Source: an uncultured Collinsella sp. (lineage in GTDB: Bacteria > Actinomycetota > Coriobacteriia > Coriobacteriales > Coriobacteriaceae). From it: DNA of 22,112 nucleotides. The notes below the pieces were generated by a model, which had not been told where the DNA came from, did no database searches, and worked only from the letters and a program-made list of their open reading frames with translations. Of the stretch, positions 1 through 6,087 are shown one piece after another. A program made the translations under genes and the position numbers. Position 1 is the stretch's first letter. The number at the start of each line of letters is the position of its first letter. The stretch spans positions 1 to 22,112 of the forward strand of contig UQTW01000035.1 in the NCBI GenBank assembly GCA_900544115.1. Reading direction: 5' to 3'.

Positions 1-2
1 CC

Positions 3-950
3 ATATCCGCCAGTACGGTGGGCTGCCGCATCGGCATCGACCTGGGCGGCAGCGACCGCAAGGCTGCGGCGGTGATGGACGGAGAGACCGTTTATGCCGA
101 GGAAGTGGTCTGGCAGCCCAAATCGGCCGGGGATCTGCGCTATCACTATGAGGGCATCACCGCAGCCCTGCGGGCAGCCAAGGCCCATCTGCCCGGGGTG
201 GACGCCGTGGGCATCTCCACAGCCGGGGTGGTGCTGGAGGGCGAAATTCGCCGGTCCAGCCTGTTTATGAGTGCGCCGGCTGAGGAGCTTGACCACTGCG
301 GCCGGGAGCTTTTGCGCCGGGCGGTGCGGGAGGTCTGCGGGGATGTTCCCTGCGTCGTGTGCAACGACGGCGATGTGGCGGCTCTGGCCGGGGCCGTGAG
401 CCTGGGGCGGCGGAAGCTCCTGGGCATCGCCATGGGCACCAGCCAGGCGGGGGGCTATGTGGACGGCGGCGGACGCATTACCGGCTGGCTCAATGAGCTG
501 GCATTTTTACCGGTGGACCTGCATCCTGCCGCCCCTGTGGATCCTTGGTCCGGGGACCGGGGCGTGGGGGAGCGGTATTTCTCCCAGGAGGGCGTGATCC
601 GCTTGGCAGCCCAATGCGGCCTTGCTCCGGAGGGAGACACCCCGGCGCAGAGATTGCGCTGGATCCAGGATCGAGCGGAAGCCGGCGATGGCCGGGCATT
701 GGAGGCATTTTTCACCTTGGGGCGCATGCTGGGGCAGACCCTGCCCTGGTATCGGAGATTGCTCGGGTGCGAAAATGTGCTGCTTTTGGGCCGGGTCGTG
801 GACGGCGCCGGCGGCGAATGCCTGGTAAATGCCTGCCGGGCGGAGCTTGCGAAAACCGGAGAGGGGATGGAGATTTTCCTGCCGGAGGAGTCCTTCCGCC
901 GGGTGGGACAGGCCGCCGCTGCGGCAATGCTGGAAGCTGCCGCGGAATAA
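3..950 (+). CDS. ROK-family sugar kinase-like protein, 5' partial
   Basis: The frame is open to the left edge of the window, so the start is probably missing. A GTG at 18 is possible but has no Shine-Dalgarno sequence before it. The visible part contains the nucleotide-binding loop DLGGSDRK (residues 8-15 from the GTG) and a CNDGD motif at 115-119, whose first Asp corresponds to the ROK catalytic base. The later stretch GWLNELAF...APVDPWSGDRG is typical of a Clostridia ROK subgroup that carries an extra N-terminal region of over 100 residues; that region would lie off the window. The CxCGxxGC zinc motif of classical glucokinase-type ROK proteins is not seen, so the substrate cannot be named. 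It ends on a terminator shared with the convergent mscS gene. The ROK call is firm; sugar kinase activity is inferred. Confidence 0.75.
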   Translation: MSASTVGCRIGIDLGGSDRKAAAVMDGETVYAEEVVWQPKSAGDLRYHYEGITAALRAAKAHLPGVDAVGISTAGVVLEGEIRRSSLFMSAPAEELDHCGRELLRRAVREVCGDVPCVVCNDGDVAALAGAVSLGRRKLLGIAMGTSQAGGYVDGGGRITGWLNELAFLPVDLHPAAPVDPWSGDRGVGERYFSQEGVIRLAAQCGLAPEGDTPAQRLRWIQDRAEAGDGRALEAFFTLGRMLGQTLPWYRRLLGCENVLLLGRVVDGAGGECLVNACRAELAKTGEGMEIFLPEESFRRVGQAAAAAMLEAAAE

Positions 951-1015
951 ATAATAAAATGTATGCCGGGCGGCGGAACGAAGAAAATCCTGCAGCCCAG
1001 CATTATCTCATCGGC

Positions 1016-1045
1016 AAAAAAAGCAGGCCCCGGGCCTGCTTTTTG
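1016..1045. terminator. Bidirectional intrinsic terminator between ROK gene and mscS
   Basis: A GC-rich stem, AGCAGGCCC paired with GGGCCTGCT around a very tight loop, is flanked by an A-run on the left and a T-run on the right. It can therefore terminate transcription from both sides, as expected between the convergent genes ending at 950 and 1054. Confidence 0.85.
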
Positions 1046-1053
1046 CTGTGTGT

Positions 1054-1845
1054 TCAATCTGCGTGTACGTCCATCTGCGGGTAAGGGATGGTAAAGCCAT
1101 TTTCCGCAAACCGGTGGCGGATGTGGCCCAGGGCCCGGCGGCGCACAGCGCTTTGCACGGCGGGCTTGGCCCGCAGACCCCATAGGTAATCCACTGAATA
1201 TTCCCCTAAATTACTCAGCCCCAGAAAATCACAGCTCTCAACATCCGGCAGGGCGGAAATCTCCCGAGCAAGCTGCTGTAAAAAGGGCTCAATGGTGTTG
1301 GGATCGTCGGCATAGGAGGTGGGAACAGTGATAAACAGCTCATTGCTGACCCTCGTGGCCTCAAAGATGTTCCGGTTGGAAACGGTGACGATGTTATTGG
1401 TAGCCAGCTCCCGGATCTTGGTGGAGCGCAGGGAAAACTGCACCACCTCGCCGGTGAGGTCGCCGTACTTAATCACATCCCCCACGGCAAAATACTCCCC
1501 GGTGAGGATATTGGTGCCCATGATAACGTCCTTCAGCATGTCCTGCAGCGCCAGGCCCACAATGGCGCCGATGATACCCAGGCCTGCTATCAGGGAGGAG
1601 ACATTCACCCCGTGGACCTGCAGGACCAGGATCAGCGCCAGCAGCGCCAGCAGCCCCCGCACGGAGTTCAGCGCCAGGGCCAGGTAGGTCTGGCGGCGGC
1701 CGGATAGGGCGCTGGCAGCAGTGATTTTCTCCGTGAAGCGGTGAATCAGATGCCGCAGCAAAAGCCAGCACACTAGGGCTGCGGCCACGATGCAGACACT
1801 GAAAATGAACTTGTAGGAGCCGAAATAGGCCAAGATCCGTTCCAT
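1054..1845 (-). CDS. mscS: Small-conductance mechanosensitive channel, MscS family
   Basis: This 263-residue protein matches the compact MscS architecture. It has an N-terminal membrane helix (about residues 10-30), a second around 62-80, and the pore-lining TM3 with the Gly/Ala-rich stretch SLIAGLGIIGAIVGLALQD, followed by the MscS beta domain (GDVIKYGDLTGEVVQFSLRSTKIR) and an alpha/beta C-terminal domain. MscS channels open under membrane tension to release solutes during osmotic downshock. The start is supported by GGGAGGTG a few bases upstream. It is a single gene facing the ROK fragment. Codon use matches the first 2.9 kb of the window and not the remainder. Confidence 0.9.
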   Translation of the reverse strand: MERILAYFGSYKFIFSVCIVAAALVCWLLLRHLIHRFTEKITAASALSGRRQTYLALALNSVRGLLALLALILVLQVHGVNVSSLIAGLGIIGAIVGLALQDMLKDVIMGTNILTGEYFAVGDVIKYGDLTGEVVQFSLRSTKIRELATNNIVTVSNRNIFEATRVSNELFITVPTSYADDPNTIEPFLQQLAREISALPDVESCDFLGLSNLGEYSVDYLWGLRAKPAVQSAVRRRALGHIRHRFAENGFTIPYPQMDVHAD

Positions 1846-1955
1846 GCCGCACCTCCCGGCGATTTTTCATCAGTATAGCACAGGCGGCGAACCTTTGCAA
1901 TGCGAACTTTGGCACAAAAGGGAGTAAAAAAAGATAAAAAAGAGGAATATGGGGG

Positions 1956-1985
1956 TTTACTTTGCGCCGCGGCGCGGTATATAAT
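1956..1985 (+). promoter_or_regulatory. Sigma-A-type promoter for the DMT transporter gene
   Basis: A perfect TATAAT lies at 1980-1985, with TTTACT at 1956-1961 as a plausible -35 (spacer 18). It sits 39 bases before the transporter start and just before its strong ribosome binding site. Confidence 0.55.
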
Positions 1986-2023
1986 ACGGGGGCAAAATGA
2001 CCCGATACCGAGGAGGTATAAAA

Positions 2024-3517
2024 ATGTCTGAGAGAAAAGCAGAGGTGCTGATGACGGCGGCTATCATAGCCTGCAGTACCTCTTTTGTGTTCAGCAAAAT
2101 GGGGTTGAGCACCATGGGCGCCTTCAATATCCTGGCGGCGCGGTTTTTGCTGGCATTTATGCTGCTGTTTGCCCTGTTCGGCAAAAAGGTGATGGCAAGG
2201 CTGGACCGCTGCACGATTTTGGGCGGAGCCCTGGTGGGCTTCCTCTTTTTCCTGGTGATGAGCTGCGAGATGCTGGCCCTCAAAACGGCGCACGCCGGTA
2301 CGGTTTCTCTGCTGGAGAATCTGGCTATTATCCTTGTGCCGCTGCTGGAGTCGGCTCTGTATCGTATCCGGCCCAAGGCTGTGGGCCTGCTGTGCGCCGC
2401 TATCGCCGTGGGGGGTGTGGCTATGCTGGCCCTAAAGGACGGGGGCTTCCGCCTGGGGGCGGGAGAATGCATCGCATTGCTGGCGGCTTTTTTGTGCGCT
2501 GTGGCCATCATTACCACTGAGCACATCAGCCACAAGACGGATGGCTCCGTCCTGGGCGTACTGGGGATGGGTTTTCTGGGCCTGTATGCACTGCTGGCTT
2601 CCTTCCTGTTTGAGTCGCCCCGGCTGCCTCAGACCGGCGGGGAGTGGGGTATCATCGCCGCCCTGGCGGTGGTGTGTACCGGCTTTGGCTATACCCTGCA
2701 GCCCATAGCCCGGAGTCATATCGGTGCGGACCGGGCCAGCCTGTTTTGCACGCTAAGCCCTGTCTTCACCACGATCCTCGGGGCGATAGTTCTCCGGGAA
2801 CGGACGGCGCCTCTGGACTATGTGGCCATGTTGCTGATACTGGGCAGCAGCCTACTGCTGTACCTGCCGAGGCTGCACAGAAAGTCCCGGGCCCGGGCCG
2901 TGCTGTTTGACATGGACGGCGTGCTGGTCGATACCGAGTGGTTCTACAACCGTCGCCGCGTGGCCTTTATGGAAGAGAAGGGGTTCCATTTTGACGAGAT
3001 CCCCGATCTTTCGGGGTCTAACGAGCCTGCCATTTGGAAGTCGCTGGTGCCCGACGATATTGAGCTGCGCGAGCGTCTGCGCGTGGAGTACAAGCAGGTC
3101 TACAGCCCGGTTCACCCCGTTCCGTATGCCGAGCTGCTCAACGAGCAGACGGAGCCGGTGATGCGCGAGCTGCACGAGCGCGGCGTGAAGTGCGCCATCG
3201 CAAGCTCGTCCTATCGTGAGCTCATTGACGAGCTGGTTGAGATTGCCGGTATCGCCGACGTGCTGGACTACACCATCAGCGGTCACGAGTGCAGTGCGTT
3301 TAAGCCCGACCCCGAGATCTACCTGCGTGCCATGAAGGCGCTGGGAGTTGACCCCGCCGAGTGTCTGGTTATCGAGGACTCGCCTTTGGGTATCGAGGCC
3401 GGCAAGCGCTCCGGCGCCCGCGTCCTGGCACTGCGTCCGCATGAGGGCGTCAACCTGGACCAGTCCGCCGCCGACGTCGTCATCGACAACCTGACCGACA
3501 TTTTGGCCGCTCTGTAG
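2024..3517 (+). CDS. In-frame EamA/DMT transporter - HAD phosphatase fusion (possible assembly chimera)
   Basis: The start at 2024 follows AGGAGGT at ideal spacing; an in-frame ATG at 1997 lies before that site and is unlikely. Residues 1 to about 285 form a ten-helix drug/metabolite transporter with two EamA repeats, complete to its last helix (LLLYLPRL). A short basic linker leads into a full HAD subfamily I hydrolase of the beta-phosphoglucomutase type: motif I DMDGVLVDTE (nucleophile Asp296), motif II IASSS, motif III Lys in FKPDPE (about 427) and motif IV EDSPLG (about 451). The transporter part uses 9 CGG and 4 AGR among 16 arginines, whereas after base 2940 the HAD part uses only CGC/CGT (13 of 13). 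The halves therefore look like they come from different genomes joined at the conserved HAD motif. Each domain call is firm; one natural protein is doubtful. Confidence 0.6.
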   Translation: MSERKAEVLMTAAIIACSTSFVFSKMGLSTMGAFNILAARFLLAFMLLFALFGKKVMARLDRCTILGGALVGFLFFLVMSCEMLALKTAHAGTVSLLENLAIILVPLLESALYRIRPKAVGLLCAAIAVGGVAMLALKDGGFRLGAGECIALLAAFLCAVAIITTEHISHKTDGSVLGVLGMGFLGLYALLASFLFESPRLPQTGGEWGIIAALAVVCTGFGYTLQPIARSHIGADRASLFCTLSPVFTTILGAIVLRERTAPLDYVAMLLILGSSLLLYLPRLHRKSRARAVLFDMDGVLVDTEWFYNRRRVAFMEEKGFHFDEIPDLSGSNEPAIWKSLVPDDIELRERLRVEYKQVYSPVHPVPYAELLNEQTEPVMRELHERGVKCAIASSSYRELIDELVEIAGIADVLDYTISGHECSAFKPDPEIYLRAMKALGVDPAECLVIEDSPLGIEAGKRSGARVLALRPHEGVNLDQSAADVVIDNLTDILAAL

Positions 3518-3612
3518 TGTCAATCCACCGCGAGAAGCACTGGTTCACGCGTCATTTGCTGCAGATTGGCTTAATTTGGCATCAATTTAGATCCGTTTGG
3601 CTTCGATTCGGG

Positions 3613-3736
3613 CTAAGTGAGTAGACTTTTTGGCGCAGGCCGGGCACAAAGCGTTTCTGACTTAGTAAAACCGCAGGTCACAGAGGTGGCTGTTATTGGC
3701 TGTGCTCGGGAGGTTGCGAAAAGTCTACTCACTTAG
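3613..3736. repeat. 124-bp element with perfect 18-bp terminal inverted repeats
   Basis: CTAAGTGAGTAGACTTTT at 3613-3630 is the exact reverse complement of 3719-3736. The 88-base interior codes for nothing obvious. The size and perfect ends suit a MITE-like or large REP-type element, or a long RNA hairpin. No transposase is nearby and no target-site duplication is evident. Confidence 0.7.
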
Positions 3737-3818
3737 AATTTGGGCCTTTGGTTGTGGGGTTACCGGTCCCGTTTTGGTTGTCGAGAGAGGGTGAATTGAG
3801 GCGCCCTCTGTCGCTCCA

Positions 3819-3827
3819 TGCTACAAT
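3819..3827 (+). promoter_or_regulatory. Extended -10 promoter for the YitT-family gene
   Basis: TGCTACAAT at 3819-3827 fits an extended -10 (TGnTATAAT) and lies about 45 bases upstream of the GTG start. A TTGAGG at 3796 is 20 bases away, too far to be a good -35, so the extended element would carry most of the recognition. Confidence 0.45.
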
Positions 3828-3872
3828 CGCCGACATGCCCCACAACTACATCTGCCTTCGAAGGGAGCCTAC

Positions 3873-4880
3873 GTGGCGAACGCCATCGATCAGCTCACGG
3901 ACCGCGTGCTCGTGCTCGGCCGCCTTACCATCGTTCGCCGCGCTATTACCGCTGTGGCGGTCACCATATCAGCCGTTCTCCAGACATTTCTGATCCAGGC
4001 GTTCATTCAGCCCGCCGATCTGCTTCCGAGCGGTCTCACAGGCGTCGCGGTCCTGCTCGATCGCGTTACCTCGCTTGGCGGCGTTCATATCGACATCTCG
4101 CTCGGCATGCTCGCGCTCAACATCCCCGTGGCGCTCCTATGCTGGAGCGGCATTAGCAAGCGTTTCGTCATCTTCTCGATGATGCAGGTCATGCTCTCGT
4201 CGCTGTTCCTCAACATCTTTCATTTCGCCCCGTTTTTGGGCGACAAGATCATGCTCATCATTTTTGGTGGCGTGGTCTCGGGTCTGGGTGCTGCCATCGC
4301 GCTCAAGTCCGGTGCATCAACCGGCGGCACCGACTTTATCGCGCTGTGGGTCTCCAACCACACGGGCAAGACCATCTGGGGTGTCATCTTTGGTTTCAAC
4401 TGCTTTATCCTGGCGATCTTTGGCTTTATGTTTGGCTGGGACAACGCGGCGTACTCCATCGTGTTCCAGTTTATTTCGACCAAGACCATCGACAGCTTCT
4501 ATCATCGCTACGACCGTGTGACGCTGCAGATCACAACGCGCAAGGCCGATGAGGTCATGACCGCCTATGTTGACCATTTTCAGCATGGTATTAGCTGCGC
4601 CGAGGTCATCGGCGGATACAGCCGTGAAAAGATGTACCTGCTGCACACCGTTGTCTCGACCTACGAGAGCCAGGACATTATCAAGCTAGTGTGCGACATT
4701 GATCCCGGCGCCGTGATCAATGTGTTCCACACGCTCAACTTTGTGGGCGGCTGGTGGGGCGGTCATGTCGACGAGCCCATGCCCACGGCCGTTCCCGATC
4801 CCGACAAGCCCGCTCGCATAGCGAGTCGTCAGGCGCGCCTCAGTGAACAGGACAGCCTGCAGCAGGACGACGGCAAGTAG
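3873..4880 (+). CDS. YitT family membrane protein (DUF161 plus DUF2179)
   Basis: This 335-residue protein opens with a GTG start preceded by AAGGGAG five bases upstream. About five to six hydrophobic helices span residues 20-210 and include the family signature region GLTGVAVLLDR and the Gly/Ser-rich SGASTGGTDFIAL. A soluble DUF2179 domain follows (about 215-285), containing the conserved pattern around GGYSREKMYLLHTVV. The last 40 residues are polar and probably disordered. YitT proteins are widespread in Firmicutes and Actinobacteria, and their transported substrate is not established. It is a single gene with its own promoter; the GntR gene downstream has a separate AT-rich promoter region. 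Confidence 0.88.
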   Translation: MANAIDQLTDRVLVLGRLTIVRRAITAVAVTISAVLQTFLIQAFIQPADLLPSGLTGVAVLLDRVTSLGGVHIDISLGMLALNIPVALLCWSGISKRFVIFSMMQVMLSSLFLNIFHFAPFLGDKIMLIIFGGVVSGLGAAIALKSGASTGGTDFIALWVSNHTGKTIWGVIFGFNCFILAIFGFMFGWDNAAYSIVFQFISTKTIDSFYHRYDRVTLQITTRKADEVMTAYVDHFQHGISCAEVIGGYSREKMYLLHTVVSTYESQDIIKLVCDIDPGAVINVFHTLNFVGGWWGGHVDEPMPTAVPDPDKPARIASRQARLSEQDSLQQDDGK

Positions 4881-4983
4881 GATTTGCTGTATGTGGTGTA
4901 TCGTTTTATCAAACTGAGATAACATATAAAAAGACGTTATATACGTATTAGTTATTTCGATATTTTGATAAGAGTGATCAGAT
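4881..4983 (+). promoter_or_regulatory. AT-rich promoter/operator region of the GntR gene
   Basis: This 103-base gap is far richer in A and T than its surroundings. It contains GTTATATAC (near-palindrome, 4936-4944) and the inverted pair TTATCAAA (about 4906) / TTTGATAA (about 4964). HutC-type GntR regulators often bind GT-TA-AC-like palindromes and control their own genes, so these are candidate operators. No single -35/-10 pair stands out. Confidence 0.35.
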
Positions 4984-5703
4984 ATGCCTGCGCCCAAAAA
5001 TGCACCGCTTTACCAGCAGATTTACGACGAGATCAAGGATGCGATTGAGAAAGGTGTTTATGCACCCAAGGAGCGTATTCCGTCCGAACTTGAGCTTGCC
5101 GAGCAGTACGAGGTAAGCCGCATTACGGTGCGTCGCGCCGTTGAGGAGCTGTGCTCCGATGGCTACCTGGTTAAGCAGCAGGGCCGCGGCACCTTTGTCT
5201 CCACGCCGCACATCAACCGCCAGTTCCACGCCTCGACGCTGCAGACGTTTACCGCGCTGTGTGCCGACAATGACATGAAGGCGGGTGCACACGTGGTCGA
5301 TCGCCAGATTGTGCCGGCACGTCAAAACGAGATGGAGTTCTTTGGCCTGCAGAAGGACGCGCTGCTACTGCACATTAAGCGCGTGCGTACGGCCGACGGC
5401 GAGCCCATCTTTGAGGAAAACATCTTTGTGCCGTTTGATACATACCGTGAGCTGTTGACGGCCGATCTTGAGGACAAGTCGATTTTTGCCGAGGTCGAGC
5501 GTGTTGGCGGAACGCCGATTGTCTCGGTTGGCTACCGTACGGTCGAGGCCGTTCGCGCTAACGCCGAGCAAGCGGCCGAGTTGGGCATTGCTCCGCACGA
5601 TCCACTGCTCAATCTACGCGCCGGCTTTACCGGCCCCAATGGCGAGCCGGTCCTGATGGGTAAGCAGTACTACGTGGGATCGCGCTACGTTATGGTGATG
5701 TAG
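4984..5703 (+). CDS. GntR family transcriptional regulator, HutC/UTRA subfamily
   Basis: The 239-residue protein has an N-terminal GntR winged helix-turn-helix (about residues 8-72): PLYQQIYDEIKDAI, RIPSELELAEQYEVSRITVRRA and the wing QQGRGTFV. A UTRA effector domain follows (about 95-235) and ends in the usual G-K-QYYVGSRY strand. UTRA regulators bind small effectors, mostly phosphorylated sugars or amino sugars, and generally repress transport and catabolic genes. It is closely related to the regulator at 8073, with the same domain junctions and the same VGSRYV ending. No target operon is adjacent, so it may act in trans or on itself. Its Shine-Dalgarno sequence is weak. The family is certain; the ligand is not. 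Confidence 0.92.
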   Translation: MPAPKNAPLYQQIYDEIKDAIEKGVYAPKERIPSELELAEQYEVSRITVRRAVEELCSDGYLVKQQGRGTFVSTPHINRQFHASTLQTFTALCADNDMKAGAHVVDRQIVPARQNEMEFFGLQKDALLLHIKRVRTADGEPIFEENIFVPFDTYRELLTADLEDKSIFAEVERVGGTPIVSVGYRTVEAVRANAEQAAELGIAPHDPLLNLRAGFTGPNGEPVLMGKQYYVGSRYVMVM

Positions 5704-5709
5704 CTCTAG

Positions 5710-5795
5710 TTGCGCGGTTTTCCAAACCGCGCAACGGCTCGACGCTGCGCCCTTGGTTCCGCCGTTCTAACGAACGGCGGACCGGTCGACGCTGC
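5710..5795. repeat. Two tandem hairpins each followed by TCGACGCTGC
   Basis: The first hairpin pairs TTGCGCGGTTT (5710-5720) with 5724-5734. The second pairs TCCGCCGTTC (5758-5767) with 5772-5781. The 10-mer TCGACGCTGC follows both, at 5739-5748 and 5786-5795, so the region reads as two copies of a hairpin-plus-tag module. The stems differ in sequence. The first could also stabilise or terminate the GntR transcript, but no U-tract follows it. Confidence 0.6.
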
Positions 5796-5893
5796 AAACG
5801 CCCCTAAGCGGCAATCTGACGTTCAATCGTCGGTCGCGTACCAAAGTACGCTTCCCTCCTCTTTCACGTCACCTTGCTCGCTTAGGGGCGTTT
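5796..5893. repeat. 98-bp element with 15-bp perfect inverted ends
   Basis: AAACGCCCCTAAGCG (5796-5810) pairs exactly with 5879-5893, and a further T follows the right arm. The interior contains a smaller hairpin, GCGTAC-CAAA-GTACGC. The layout suits an interspersed palindromic repeat that forms a branched RNA or DNA fold. Confidence 0.65.
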
Positions 5894-5941
5894 TCGCTGA
5901 CTTATGCTCAACCTGCGACGTTTCCACGCCTGTCAAGAGCT

Positions 5942-5997
5942 TAGCCGTTGGGGACGTTCTTAAACGACTAGTCATTCAAGAACGTCCCCAACGGCTA
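5942..5997. repeat. REP-like hairpin with 20-bp perfect stem
   Basis: TAGCCGTTGGGGACGTTCTT (5942-5961) is the exact reverse complement of 5978-5997, with a 16-base loop. The GGGGACGTTCTT arms resemble REP-type elements that recur in many gut bacterial genomes and are mobilised by RAYT (TnpA-REP) transposases. That assignment is from memory; no RAYT gene is in the window. Confidence 0.7.
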
Positions 5998-6050
5998 CCC
6001 GCAGAATGAGCGTGGCTGACAGCCGTACGGCAGCGGTCCGCGTGGCGGCG

Positions 6051-6056
6051 TATAAT
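6051..6056 (+). promoter_or_regulatory. -10 element for recQ
   Basis: A perfect TATAAT lies 31 bases before the recQ ATG in an otherwise GC-rich stretch. No good -35 hexamer is visible at 16-18 bases upstream. Confidence 0.45.
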
Positions 6057-6087
6057 CGGCGGCAGATGACTTGGACGTTAGGAAACC

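Larger units (their letters stand above)
3518..3872. other. Intergenic region, 355 bases, no gene seen
   Basis: No credible coding frame is present; the short frames here lack recognisable content and ribosome binding sites. The region holds a 124-base inverted-repeat element (3613-3736) and, near its end, an extended -10 promoter for the YitT-family gene. Confidence 0.7.
5704..6087. other. Intergenic region of 384 bases filled with hairpin repeats
   Basis: No gene is credible here; a 99-codon frame across it merely reads through palindromes. It holds two hairpins each followed by TCGACGCTGC, a 98-base element with 15-bp inverted ends, a 20-bp perfect inverted repeat, and the recQ promoter at its right end. 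Confidence 0.75.

Noticed and set aside
5710..6009. A 99-codon plus-strand frame after the first GntR gene
   Set aside because: It translates four palindromic repeats and has no start context or domain.
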